A stretch of 64,000 nucleotides of DNA from Helianthus annuus (lineage: Eukaryota > Streptophyta > Magnoliopsida > Asterales > Asteraceae). Location of the stretch: positions 82,910,239-82,974,238 of the forward strand of contig NC_035445.2 of assembly GCF_002127325.2 (NCBI RefSeq), given 5' to 3'. Of this stretch, positions 13,601-24,697 are shown one piece after another (the stretch's first letter is position 1; each line of letters begins with the position of its first letter). The position numbers and the translations under genes were made by a program. Below the pieces are notes generated by a model that did not search any database, had not been told where the DNA came from, and saw only the letters and a list, made by a program, of their open reading frames with translations.

Positions 13601-16600
13601 AACCGTCATGTTTATAAGATATCAAATAATGTTGCTGCATGTAAAGTGCAGTAGAGAAATAGTTTCAAGAAATGTATGAACGTGTTTCCATATGAAATAG
13701 TAGAGAATTCATAACACGTACATTGATAATCATATCATCCCATGTCTCTTGATAAGAAAGGTCTTGTTTAAGGTCTTCTGTGTCGCTGACATATGCTTTC
13801 ATTTTTGGAATCTAGAACTTACCAAAACAATATATTAGTTAAAGAATCAGGTAAAAGCATGTAACAATTAACCATACAATGACAGATTATTGACTACATA
13901 ACCTCGGTACCTCATCTTGCCAAAACAAGTTTATGTTTTTCGGAAATAAAGACGCCAAGTAACACAGCACCTGCAAGTACCAAGCACAAGTAATGTTAAT
14001 GCTTCTGTCAAAATGTGAAGTTATGGGTATGTATGGGACACAACTTTTACGCGCTTTAGCTTTCATTAATAAGTTGTGCTCTGTAGCTACCTAAACAAGC
14101 TAGAGCTTCTAATAAAGACAAAATAAGCTTCTAATCTTAATTTATTGTGTACATTTGGGTTTTTTTATGTGTGTCCTTTTATGTTATTTTAAACTTTTAA
14201 CTACAGTTGACCTACTTGGCCAGACACTCTTATACTATGGCTCAAACTAGCAGCTAGGCCTGTAAACGAATCGAACGTTCATGAACAGTTCACGAACTTG
14301 TTCGGCGGGAAGTTCGTATATGTTCATTTACTTAATAATCGAACGAACATGAACAATTTCTTTCGTTCATATAATTAAACGAACAAACATGAACAAATGT
14401 TATGTTCGTTCATTTATGTTCAGGAACGTATGTTTATATTCGTTTAAATTTTAATATATACATAAGTAGTTATATTCATATAAATATAAACAGAAAAGTG
14501 GCTTTATGACTACTTATATAAGTATAAATAATTAGTAGTTCGGCTTTCTTGTAATAAGAATAAGCTTTAGAATGGAACTTATCGTAATCAATCACTAATT
14601 TACATAATCAATCACTAAATTACATATAAAAAACCAGCTTTGGTTCATTTGTCTTCGTTTATTTAGGTCAATTATGTCCATTTGTGTTCGTTTAAGTCTG
14701 TTTATGTCTGTTTACGTTCGTGAACTGTTCGTTTAGTTTTAAACGAACACGAACATACCCATTTTCTTAATCATTGAGCATGAACACAAAAAGTTGTTTG
14801 ATTATATGTTCGTGTTTGTGTACATGTTCTATTAAAGTTAAATGAACGAACACGAACACGCCTCTGTTCGTGTTCATTCGATTCGTTTACAGGCCGGCTA
14901 GCAGATACAGCTATAGCTAATTTTGGAAAATTGTACCCTATGTCTAGCTTATTTACACGTAATATATATAGCTGTTAGTAGCAATAATATACTTACCGTC
15001 AAGATTTGAGTAGCGAGTTGCTCCCTTGCAAGAGGATTGTGAAGGAGCACCACCAGACGTGCAAAAAGCTCCTGAGGTGAATTTAAACAGATCATGATCA
15101 GTTGATTTTATGCACCACAGAAACCGTATAAGACTGCGTATAATGTACAATCAAAACACACCTCAGGGCGTGGAATATCAACACGTGTTCTACATTCACG
15201 AATCATCCTATCATTATGAATAGATCTATGCCTGCACATATCTGATATACACCTGCAAACCTGCAAAATGTATTGATTATTACTCCAGAATGTCACAATA
15301 ATTAATAACTCATCTACCGGTAAAACAATGCATTCCGAGGGTAAAAACCCTTTATATAAACTTTAGATTTTTATCATATTGTCAGGTATAAAATCAAGTC
15401 AACATTACCGTGGCAACTGCACCAGTGTATAAACGAGGTATGATCATCTTCAACATGAATGGCCAAAGAACATGCTGCATATTCACATATAAGCTATTGT
15501 CAGCTTTTGATTCAGATTTCTTCTTTTTGACTGACCAATTTCATACGGGATGCAAAAGGTAATATAGCAGCAATAGTTATATTTACCTCCATTTCAGGAA
15601 TAGTTATGGTTATTAAAAGGAGACCTTTTTCACATATTGCCCTTAACTCTGTTGGCCGAACAGACCCAATTTTTGCCTGAGAGAAACAATGCAACACAGG
15701 CACACACTTAGTGGACTTCAAAATCACAATTACACATGTATGGTACTCTGATATACCAGATACAAACCTCTGCTCGCTTTTGCTGAAATGAATAATAAAG
15801 ATTGGCAGGTCTAAATGAGTCTTTTGAGATCACAAGCTCATCTATTTCTTGATCTGACATGGCACAATGCCGTACAAGATATTCGACAAACAGTTCACCA
15901 GAAGGACCAACCAAGTAACAATGGGAAGCCATAACGACTATTAGCTGGAAAGAGAATGAAGTTATGTTTAAACTATTAGACCATATCATTTGTGTAATAC
16001 TAGGGATATTTTTATAATAAAAACTGATTTAGTCCCATAGTTTGGTTATTTAGTTTCCTTATTTACTTATAGTTAATGATTCATAAATAAAGGGTAGAGC
16101 TAGTCTACAAAGGGTATTTTTTTCTAAGAGGTCTTATGAACCATTAGATTATATTTTGGATGGGTGAGATTGATTAGTGGCATTTTTGTAAATTATGTTT
16201 TAAATTTAGTTATTTATAAGATAGCATAGGGTACAAATGTAAATTTGCGCGCTCTGTATTCAGAAACCCACATGCAAGGCACATGTAACTTCCCCCGTAT
16301 TTTTTAAACGCTAATAACTTTTTTATACGTAATTTAAAAAAAATAAATAAATAAATACACCATGTAACGAGCGTTTTTTTCTCTTTAATATGAGTACCAT
16401 ATTGCTATATATATACATATAAAAAATTACGTTTCAACTGGTTGTTTTTAGTACATGGAGTTTTGAGCATGTTCATACAATGGTGTTTTAGATAGCAGGT
16501 ACATGGTGTTTTATTTTGCAGGTAACAAAGAATACATGGTGTTTTATTTTACAGGTACATGGTGTTTTATTTTACACGTATATGGTGTTTTATCCATATT

Positions 16601-19600
16601 TACATATAATATATTTATATATTGCATAAGACATAGTATAAACTAACACCACCATAACTCCAGTGTATGGATTATAAGCATACCTCTGCAAGTGCTTTAC
16701 AAACTCCTAGATTTTGCTCCTCTAATAATAACGTAATGGCTTCTATGAGTGCTGGTCTTTTATTATGCCAAGCTTCAGATAACCTAATAATAATATACAA
16801 TAATTGGTGTAAAGGGGGGAAATAAAAGTGTCATGGCTTACTTTTTGAATTCGTATTTGCACTGCGTATCTATTTTACAGGTATTTATACCTGGGCAAAA
16901 GATGTTTAAGAACACAGAGAGCACCAAAAGTCATTTGATCTTCTTTCAACTTTGATTTCTGTAAGAGGAAGAGACATGTCACTTTATCATTCAATGATCA
17001 ATAATATTATATTAAGAAAAATTATGGGACTTACATTTACAAGAAAAATAAACAATTCCTCAGGATACACCAACCCGACGGTGAGAAAGCAATGTTGAAC
17101 TTCATTATATGTCTGCAATAAAAGATAATCAAGATGGTTATAAACAAAGATTCGAAACAAACCATTTGATATCGAACTTGTATAACACCTTGAGGCCTAC
17201 TGAGAAATATGTACACTCTTTGATGTCGGTATAACTACAAACAACTGGAAGAAGCGTCGACAAAACAACTGTGAGATCCTGAGAAAGGACATATATTACA
17301 ATCACGAAGGCAAAAACAAATAATTGGTGGTTAGCATTAACACCGTTAGAAATATGTAGTCTAACAAACCTCAAAATCGAGCAGAGGAGAGCCCTTTTCA
17401 GAGAGTAAAGATGCGTTCAGTAGATTGTGAAGGCTACATGTAGCCAAAAAGGCAGTATTATGGTCTCTTTTATACCTGCATAACAATATTCCAGTGTTCA
17501 ACCATGTAAGAAAACATATAATTGTCCAATTACATACGAGATAAAAAAAAAACAAAACAAAACATGATCTTTGCATCTTACAATTCCAATATAGTTGGAA
17601 CAAATTTTGGTAAAGAAGCCTTCAACAATGTTCTAGTGACAAGACCAACCAATTGACCCAACGCTTCAACAGCAGACGTCCGGACCTGATTTACAAGTTA
17701 TATTAGCTTGAAAAGTAAAAACAATGTATTGAAGCGTGTAAAATAATCTATGCAGTTAATGCGGTAAAAAACCGGTATTTGGGATATAGGTTATCGCGGT
17801 GGGATATCGGTAATTTTAATATCATGCATAATTCATATATATAGCAATTTAAAACTAACAATTCAGTATATTCTCCTACTATTAACAAATTAACCCTTTG
17901 CAACTTGCAAAACACCAGCAAACTGTAGCAAGTAGGAACTGATTAAGACTTAAAAGCTAACATTTAACACTAACAATTAAGACTTAAAACACTAATAGCA
18001 GCAATAGAAGAAAGACAAATGGGAGAACTCAGGAAAATCGGTGACACATCGGTCAATATCGCCGATAATATCGGTACCGATATTTGACACCGATATTTTA
18101 CATGGGGACCGATAACTGATAGCTGATATATCACCGACATTAACTGCATAGAAAATAACTCCAGCTTAGCACTGATGAATATCAGAAAACCGAGGTAATC
18201 AATGTTGGACTATCTTATGGATTTTGATATCAGTTCTCATTCTATACGTAATGTCTTATCACATGGAATTTTCAAACAATAACTTTGCAATAAAAGCACA
18301 GTTTCATGAAAGCAGACCTTGAGATCACGTGAAGTTGCCCAATTTTGCAATAAAAGCTCAAAGGCAGAGTTTAGAAATGACCTGCGCTTAAGCATGTCAA
18401 TTTCAGAAAGAAAAGAAAACGTGTAAATATCATAGACTCAAAAGCTGCTGACAAGCAAATTAATTTCTCACGTGACATCACTATCAAGAATCGACGAAAG
18501 AGGAAACTCAACACTGTATTGCCAACAGGCTTGACACCAACACTTGAATGCTGGAAACGCAAGAAAAAGTCAAAAAAACCCATTTGATAGATTATAGAAT
18601 ATCCACGCACATTATTCAACTTTCAAGTCTCAACGTACCATTTGCAAAAATCGGTCGATGCTGATCTCTAACATTTCCAAGAATGGGAAGAACTCGGGAC
18701 AGTACACCTTTAAGTCTTGGGGTAAACTGAAGAGCTTCAATTTAATGTTCATTTCACCAAAAGATATTCAGTTTCGGCGCTTAACTTTTTTATCACGCAA
18801 AAATAAAATGAAAAATCTTCGATCATCTACAATGTGAGTGAATCGGAGAGTTTTGACACAGAACTAACCATCAGAAGTAGCGAAGTCTGCAAGTATTTGG
18901 ACCATTGCTGGTAGAGCTGAGTTCTGTGCAGATAGGTGAAGAAATAATTCTTCCATCATCTGCAATGAGAATGCGTAAAAAAGCTCAAACGTTAAAACAT
19001 ACATTGTGGAGCAAAGAAACGTATGAAAGAATAATACATTTATTTAGTTTGTTACTAGTCTGCTTAGAAAAACAGAATTACGGTTCTACCCTCAAAAGTG
19101 GTTCACGTGGTAGTGGTTTAGAGACATTGAATACTCTATATAACATCTAAAAAACTAATATGTTACCCACCGCTTAATAAGTTTCAACCTTTACGATGAA
19201 CAACAAGAGCATAAGCACTTACCAGGTCCGGTAAATGAGAACCGATTGCAACAAGTAGAGAAGAAGCAGCTCTTTGCCAATCAGCTTTTATTTCCTACAA
19301 CGCATAGCAAAGATAAATCGACATGCCCTAATCTGTGAGAGCAAAAACTAGCTATATACATTTGAACTGAGTAAAAAATACAAAGCTATAAGTAACTGAT
19401 ACGAACCGAATCGTAATCAAATGATCCAAAGAAAATAGATAAGATCTTGAGAGAAAACAAGACTTTTGGAAGTGATTAATTCATTTCTTCAATCATAATC
19501 TCTTATCACAATCGAAGCATGCCTTTATAGGCTTACAAAACAAACAAAATAAACTAACCACTAACCCCACTACTATATTAAATAAACAACTGCAAAAAGA

Positions 19601-20593
19601 AAATACTTGAACAAAAGAATGCAAGAAATAATGTATGCATGGAAGGTAGAGTTGTATGGCAGATGTGGTACACACAGTAATTAGGTTAATAATAAGCCAA
19701 ACTGGACCCTTTCTGAATATGTTACTACCTTTGATGAAATGATCTCAGCAGTAGCAAGTTTGGCAAGTTTTTCCATATAAGCATTGTCCACTTCCCCTTC
19801 TTCTAGGGCACCGATTGCAATCGACATCACTTGAAATACACCAGCAATATTCCCAAACCTCTGCCAGTAACACAAAACAAGAACTTCAAACAGTTTGTTC
19901 TTTTAACCTCCTAAACATATATATATATATATAGAGAGAGAGGGTGGTTCCGGTACACAATGCTTTGAACCTAAAAACAGCAAGAAGTAAAGTAACGGAA
20001 TCTAACACAAAGTCTAGTATGTAACAACACATGTGTTTACATATCAGCACTTTACTTCTCACCGATTTTAGGTTAAAGAGTCGTGTATTCGATCACACCT
20101 CAATGTATTATATACATATATATACACATATATATGGTACAGTAAGAATTGAAAACCCTCATTTGCTCCCAAATTAGACTCCTCTCTCAAACTCCACAAA
20201 TAAACCTATTATATCAGTTTAACAACTCATTAATAGCATATAACTACCCGACGTCCGCCACGAGAAACGGTTAAGCAACAGTCAAGAACTAGAAGTGGAT
20301 TCCTGCAATTCCATCACAATCTCAATCTCAATTTCAATTCACCAAATCAATCAAGTCCTAGATATGCATATATACGTATAAATACTTACAGTGGAGCGAG
20401 AGATTTGAGAGACGCCATGGACGCTTGCTTAACCATGGGGGATTCATCGGCGAGAGAGGAGACCAAAACCTGGATCGCGTCTGAAAAATCGGGGAGAAAA
20501 ATAATATTAATTGGAGAATGAAATTGAGAAGGTTAATGGAGGAATTAGGGGAGTACCGGGAGCAGGAATGGAGTTTCCAGAACTTGCTGCCAT
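1602..20593 (-). CDS. SGR6: SHOOT GRAVITROPISM 6-like giant HEAT-repeat protein (MROH1 family), 50 exons, complete
   Basis: Exons in transcript order: 20557-20593, 20390-20480, 20248-20302, 19729-19860, 19223-19294, 18869-18959, 18639-18734, 18472-18550, 18318-18381, 17582-17685, 17370-17475, 17189-17278, 17035-17112, 16891-16958, 16684-16783, 15768-15944, 15587-15676, 15409-15474, 15162-15260, 14997-15071, 13911-13970, 13722-13811, 13437-13558, 12475-12604, 12290-12369, 12029-12164, 11829-11910, 11445-11590, 11264-11344, 10629-10729, 10314-10552, 9297-9406, 9050-9178, 8220-8294, 7981-8114, 7828-7900, 7585-7716, 6526-6695, 6328-6450, 5431-5491, 5245-5340, 4207-4307, 3826-4048, 3675-3746, 3463-3558, 3305-3376, 2286-2371, 2064-2157, 1848-1958, 1602-1766. 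They sum to 5160 nt, 1719 aa plus TAA, with GT-AG ends and matching phases throughout. The start [12 protein letters not shown] and blocks such as [40 protein letters not shown] and [15 protein letters not shown] match plant SGR6 as I remember it; length is that of the Arabidopsis protein (about 1.7 kb residues). The protein is HEAT-like helical repeats end to end, with no obvious signal peptide. Known for the family: Arabidopsis SGR6 acts at the vacuolar membrane of endodermal cells in shoot gravitropism. Individual splice sites are read by eye; a few could be off by a codon. Confidence 0.93.
2430..3240 (-). repeat. tandem ~210-230 bp repeat with a Helitron-like 3' end, in SGR6 intron 46
   Basis: The intron at 2372-3304 holds at least three diverged copies of a unit containing GTCTAATGAAAACGT (near 2487, 2697 and 2928) plus a partial fourth near 3060, all rich in ACGTAAA and TTTACGTC words. 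On the minus strand the low-coordinate edge has a GC-rich stem (CGCC...GGCG, 2444-2460) followed by an AT stretch and CTAG near 2433, which resembles a Helitron 3' terminus. The opposite (5') end could not be placed. Confidence 0.45.
4391..5138. mobile_element. Mutator-like MITE with 10-bp target duplication in an SGR6 intron
   Basis: A 748-bp element bounded by TATCACACTA at 4381-4390 and again at 5139-5148. The termini are inverted: GGGTAGGGATCC at the left and GGATCCTAACCC at the right. The whole element folds on itself, because 4415-4500 is repeated in inverse around 5030-5110. The centre has long A, T and G runs, including a G run near 4843-4860. TSD length of 9-10 bp and long terminal inverted repeats fit the Mutator superfamily. 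It sits between coding exons 4207-4307 and 5245-5340, so it is spliced out. Confidence 0.8.
5849..6270. mobile_element. MITE of the GTAAAATGCCATTTTCGTCC family, SGR6 intron
   Basis: The left end GTAAAATGCCATTTTCGTCC and the inverted right end GGACGAAAATGGCATTTTAT enclose two arms of about 170 bp that are inverse copies of one another. The same family occurs at 10799-11234 and 25284-25968. No clear target duplication is visible for this copy. It creates the overlapping spurious ORFs on both strands here. Confidence 0.75.
6774..7535. mobile_element. long inverted-repeat MITE in SGR6 intron 37
   Basis: The ends CAAGTTTCAGGATTCTTCTA and the inverse of CCTAAAACTTG at 7525-7535 match, and the words AATCAGGTCACT / AGTGACCTAATT repeat in inverse just inside. 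The interior is very A/T rich with reiterated GCGAAAAA and TTTTTGCAA words. No target duplication was found, so superfamily is not assigned. Confidence 0.6.
8342..8364. repeat. (GT)n microsatellite
   Basis: About eleven GT dinucleotides in a row within the SGR6 intron between coding exons 8220-8294 and 9050-9178. Confidence 0.85.
8574..8886. mobile_element. MITE of the GAGTAAAGTACATGGA family with perfect 9-bp TSD
   Basis: A 313-bp element flanked by AAATGTTAG at 8565-8573 and 8887-8895. The ends GAGTAAAGTACATGGA and TCCATGTACTTTACTC are inverted, and the body is a near-complete inverted repeat. A 9-bp duplication is the Mutator-type size. It appears to sit inside an older inverted-repeat element: sequence near 8405-8455 (CCGTTTTAG...GTACTTTTTGTGTAC) recurs in inverse near 8960-9000. 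A second copy of this family is at 26273-26605. Confidence 0.85.
9880..10127 (+). repeat. short tandem duplication ending in a Helitron-like 3' hairpin and CTAG
   Basis: A unit containing GTTAACACGGCGCAACGTGC and GTGTGGTTCAACGTTT occurs twice (about 9895 and 9980). It is followed by a C/G stem (CCCCCCGCCGCAACGCGG then AGGGGGG, 10084-10108), a short AT spacer and CTAG before T at about 10127. Hairpin plus CTRR before T is the diagnostic Helitron 3' end. The 5' TC end was not identified, so the extent is unknown. It lies in the SGR6 intron between coding exons 9297-9406 and 10314-10552. Confidence 0.5.
10799..11234. mobile_element. MITE of the GTAAAATGCCATTTTCGTCC family, second copy
   Basis: The left arm starts TAAAATGCCATTTTTGTCCC and the right arm ends GGACGAAAATGGCATTTTAC, with an inverted body (GGTTTGGCCAG / GACAAAACCTC). 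It lies in the SGR6 intron next to coding exon 11264-11344, ending only about 30 nt from that exon's donor side. Confidence 0.75.
12676..13370. repeat. repeat-rich SGR6 intron: 21-bp palindrome and 73-bp tandem units
   Basis: The intron between coding exons 12475-12604 and 13437-13558 contains a perfect palindrome GGTCGGTGGG-ACCCACCGACC at 12700-12720. A unit with TTTTGACAAATGACAATTTC is repeated about 73 bp apart (12736 and 12809), with further diverged copies to about 12990. A GC-rich stem (GCCGC...GCGGC) lies near 13352-13370. Relation of these parts to one element is not proven. Confidence 0.5.
14254..14896. mobile_element. hAT-like MITE rich in GAACGAACA, SGR6 intron 20
   Basis: The ends read GGCCTGTAAACGAATCGAA at the left and TTCGATTCGTTTACAGGCC at the right. 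Flanks ACTAGCAG (14246-14253) and GCTAGCAG (14897-14904) agree at 7 of 8 positions, the hAT duplication length. Subterminal regions are dense in GTTCG / CGAAC words in both orientations. It lies between coding exons 13911-13970 and 14997-15071. Confidence 0.7.
16440..16600. repeat. short degenerate tandem repeat of TACATGGTGTTTTATTTT
   Basis: The word ACATGGTGTTTTA or close variants recurs at roughly 20-40 bp steps in the SGR6 intron between coding exons 15768-15944 and 16684-16783. No flanking duplication or terminal repeats were seen. Confidence 0.5.
17748..18151. mobile_element. hAT-like MITE with CTATGCAGTTAATG termini
   Basis: A 404-bp element. The left end CTATGCAGTTAATG is the inverse of the right end CATTAACTGCATAG. 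Flanks AAAATAAT (17740-17747) and AAAATAAC (18152-18159) agree at 7 of 8 positions. The interior is enriched in GATATCGGT/ACCGATAT words near both ends. It occupies the SGR6 intron between coding exons 17582-17685 and 18318-18381. Confidence 0.7.
19917..19942. repeat. (AT)n then (GA)n microsatellite
   Basis: An AT run passes directly into a GA run in the SGR6 intron between coding exons 19729-19860 and 20248-20302. Confidence 0.75.
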
Positions 20594-20748
20594 TAATTAA
20601 TAATTAATGATAAATATTGTTAGTGCATTCGAAGAGGAGAACGAAGAAGAAGAAGAAGAGAAGAGAAAAATGGATCGCGAACGACAGACACCGTGTGATG
20701 CCGGGGTGTATAGTGGACAGGTGGGCGGTGGCTTCATCATTTTTCTTT

Positions 20749-20756
20749 TATTTATA
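20749..20756 (-). promoter_or_regulatory. putative TATA box of the SGR6-like gene
   Basis: On the minus strand the sequence reads TATAAATA about 155 nt upstream of the SGR6 start codon at 20593. The leader between them is rich in GAA/CTT repeats on the plus strand (20633-20670), a common 5'-UTR composition in plants. Position and match to the plant TATA consensus are the only evidence. Confidence 0.45.
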
Positions 20757-23121
20757 AAAAGGTATTATTATTATTATTCTTTGGCATAAATATATTAATA
20801 ATAACTATATAAATAACTAAGAATTGTACGACTTTAGCTTTGTGTTTATTAATTAACATTAACAAATAAAACAAAATATACAAAGTTTGTGGTATATTAT
20901 GTATGTGACGGTTATATAACCAACCACCCATACACTTTTTTATGTTGTATATTTAATTAATGCATAGTGTATAGTAGTCTTGTACATATGTTTACATGGT
21001 TGTGAGAGTTTTTATATATGTGTATGTTTTAAATTTAAATTTAAATAAGTATTTAGGATCCCATATGTTGCGGTGGAGCCATTAGATCAGACGAAGAATA
21101 GACGTAAAAACGTTGAGCCACACACATTACAGTGTGTTAACTTGCATAATGTAGAATGATAAAAAGACAAGTTTTAAAAATCCGAGAGGCGGTACTGTGA
21201 ATCCAGAAGATAAAAAAATAAGTATGATTAATACTAAAAGTGATGTTTCTATTATTTCATCAAATTTATTAAGAGAGGGATTGTCTATTTACTTAACTAA
21301 GATTAAGTCATTAAACTAAAAAAAGGAAAAGACAAATATAGAAGTATTTTTGAAAGTTTTGCTCTTTACAAACATTTATTTATCATATAACGTTTTCTCC
21401 TTTTTAATATTAAATACCACCATATAGTGGGGAGATGCTAGTATTGGTGGTAGGAGATTGAAACACCACCAATAGAAACAAAGGAAATTGAATAGTGAAA
21501 TTGTGAGGGGGGGGGGCAAATTTGATAAATTATATACGGTAAACAGGTGCATATTTTACCTAATGGTAATCAAATTTTCTCGGTTAATAAATAAAGACAT
21601 GTCAATGTGGGATAGCGCACTTGGTAGAGGCATTTGTCTCTTAAAGAGAAGGTCTCAGTTTCAAACCTAGGCAAGGGAAAATTTAAGAATTATTGGTGTG
21701 TAACATTTGTCGTTCAAAAAATAAATAAATAAATAAAGACATTCATAAATTTTTCTAACTAAAAGAATGACTCAGGTTTCAATATTGTTTCATTGTTGTG
21801 ATTTTTTTTTAAATTTAAAATGGTCTTAAAATTAGGTAACCGGAATGAAACATATATTGAACTTGGTTATTAATTAGCAATGAGTTTTCAGAACTAGCAC
21901 GTTACGACATAGAGTTTGGATCAATCAATACAAAAGAAATTAAATAGTAAATATATGTGAGGAGAGAAAGTTGATAAATTATACAGGGAAATTATGTTTG
22001 TAAGTTTAACCTAGAGTAAAAGGTAATGGTACATAAACAAAAAATCAATAAATAATAACTAAGTTCAACATGTGTTTTATTTAGATCACCTAACTTAAAA
22101 TGTACACAACAATGAAAAAGTATAGAAACTTAAGTAATTTATTAGTTGGAAAAAATATGAATGATTTTATTAGCAATATTAAATCTTGGTAATCATTTTA
22201 TGATTTACTCCCAATAATAACTAACATAGTTCTCTAATTTAGGAAAACCCTTTGCTCAATTTAGTGTTATCATGATTCTCATAGGATTCTGTTGTTAACA
22301 CTAAACTGGGACCAATTAGAATCGGTTCAAATCATAAAACCCAACTAACAAACTTTTTTTTTTTTTTTGTATTACAAAGAAAAGAAAAAAAAAATAAAAC
22401 CATGGTCTCATTGTTAAGAGTCAACTCATAGAAATTCTACAGTATTTCATTGAACTTTTTCCTTTGTTAATTTGTTTTGTTATTTTATTCAACACCATCT
22501 TTTTACTCTTAATTACATAAATAGTTATTAAAAGTTGTTTAAAAATAAACATTGTTAACAAATATAATTTCAAAAACTTGTAAAAAAAACATTTTAGAAG
22601 ACAATGTACATCAAAAACAGACTTCGGTCGACTTTCAAACAACACTTCTAACGACACTACCTAAATTAAAACATTCATAAGTGAACTACAACACGACTCG
22701 TCAATAGGGGCGCACCTACCTTAGGGGAAGGGGTAGCCTCCGTTACCGCTTGGCGTTCCGACCGTAGTGTAAATTTTGGAAAAATTTGACTTTTTTGACG
22801 TTTTTTCGATTTCATTACCGCTTTTTATAAAACGTTACCGCTACGAAGATTTTCTAGATCCGCCACTGTTCGTCAACGAACTTTACAGATTCACATAACA
22901 AATATGGGCAGCCAACCACTACGTATTCAACTCGCAAATATTCAACACAGATTCTTAAATGTGTAACATATATTATGTAGAACTTTACATACTCCATATC
23001 CTGTATACTTTTGTAGTTTTGATCATGTTAAGTCAGATAAGAAGCTTTTATTCCTATTCTCAGCTCAACAATTAACAGAAATTGGACACTAAAAATGCTT
23101 CAAAAAAAGGATTGATGTCTT
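20757..23121. other. intergenic region between the SGR6-like and PWWP genes
   Basis: AT-rich sequence upstream of SGR6 and downstream of the PWWP gene. It contains the SINE at 21601-21727 and, near 22700-22870, a stretch with GTTACCGCTT / ATTACCGCTT words ending in AGATCCGCCACTG, which resembles an eroded transposon end. No exon with coding character was found on either strand. Confidence 0.5.
21601..21727 (+). mobile_element. tRNA-derived SINE with 15-bp target-site duplication
   Basis: A 127-bp element bounded by identical AATAAATAAAGACAT at 21586-21600 and 21728-21742. Its head has Pol III promoter boxes: an A-box-like GATAGCGCACTTGGTAGAGG and, about 40 bp on, a B-box-like GGTCTCAGTTTCAAACC. 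The tail ends in A/TAAA-rich sequence. A tRNA-related head, A-rich tail and a long variable TSD are the defining SINE features. Reverse transcription would rely on a LINE in trans. Confidence 0.85.
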
Positions 23122-24666
23122 CTAACTCGTATACGAGGAGTTAAAAGGAGATCCGACAGGTGCAGCAAGTCCAAGAGAACGCATTATTTTGAACCTACGG
23201 ACTTTTCTTGATGTATGCAACGGGCGGCTCACCTCCTATTTATGTAAAACGAAGGTCTTCATTTATAACCCCGAAAGTGGAAATATGGTTGGGTTGGGTT
23301 GGGTAAAAGAGCAAAAACAGGTATATTTTGGTGCGGGTCTGGTTGGGTCGACCCGTAACACTTTTTGTCCAAAGTAGTTTTATAAATAATTAGTGTGTTA
23401 ACCATCAAATATGATTAAAAGAATTATTATTTCAATAATGTACTTCTTTTCACAAAATGATTTGCAAGGTTTTATGCGTTTCACAAAATATTATTTCTAT
23501 TTAGTTTTATTTATCTGATTGACCCGTTAGAGAAAAAATATACCCCGAGTCGACCCAATTAGGTACTAGAGTAAATAGGTCGAAATTGTTACCTCTATAA
23601 TTTAATAAAGAAATTAAAAGAAAAATGCATGGTACATCCCATTATTAACTCACATCAAAATGAACTTTCGGTTTTCTTTCGCGTTTGCTCCTTGCTCGAC
23701 TTGAACTTGATGAGTTATCCTTTTCTGAATGTGCACAAAATAAGTAAGAAGGTTGATAAAAAAACATAATAATTTAATCAAATCAATATAAATAATAGAG
23801 TTAAATGCCATTTTAGTCCCTGCGGTTTGGGCCATTTTGCCAGTTTAGTCCAAAGGTTTCATTTTTAACCTGTAGGTCCAAAAAGGTTTCACAGTTGCCA
23901 TTTTAGTCCACTGGGTTAACTTCATCCGTTTTTTCTGTTAACGAGAAGGCCAATTCGGTCAGTTTATATGACTGAATTGCCCTTTTAGTTAACAGAATTA
24001 CATACAAATGACCAAATTGGTCTTCTCGTTAACAAAAAAAAATGGATGAAGTTAACACAGTGGACTAAAATGGCAACTGTGAAACCTTTTTGGACCCACA
24101 GGTTAAAAATGAAACCTTTGGACTAAACTGGCAAAATGGCCCAAACCGCAGGGACTAAACTGATAAAGATTTTTTTTTTTTTTTTTTTTTTTTGTGGAAA
24201 ACTAATATGTTCCATCATGTTGCCTCTTTTCTCTCATAGGCATGAGATGTAAGTTTTTACTTTAATGTTTAACTCCAATATTCAGTCTTATAACGTGATA
24301 AATTTCATCTCTCTGCTTTTGTAATTAAAAACAAGAACGTATTGCGTAACTGGTCGTGGAATTTTAAAACATCACCTCCTTCGGGAGAACCAGACAAATC
24401 CTTACATGGCTTCTGTTGTTCCTTGTAGTCCAATGCCTGCATTTACAATCATTTATATAACAGAATAGAGCAATTTAAAACAAAATAATAACAAAACCGT
24501 GACAGAGAAAAGATTAAATTAAAAAATTACTGCAAGGTAAAGATCCAATTACTTGTTTCAAAGCATTTTGAAACTCGTTAGCCGGGTTACACCTCCTTTC
24601 TTCAAAACACTACACATACATAAAGAAAATATTCATAACAAATATTACGCGTGTATAATCAGCACA

Positions 24667-24697
<31 letters not shown>

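Noticed and set aside
22690..22880. GC-richer block with GTTACCGCTT words downstream of the PWWP gene
   Set aside because: Looks like an eroded transposon end but no partner terminus or target duplication was found, so no element is called.
23645..23656. Possible earlier stop of the PWWP gene by read-through of exon 23654-23724
   Set aside because: GAT is followed by a strong donor GTGAGT, and the next exon at 23235 joins in phase with a basic tail that looks conserved.
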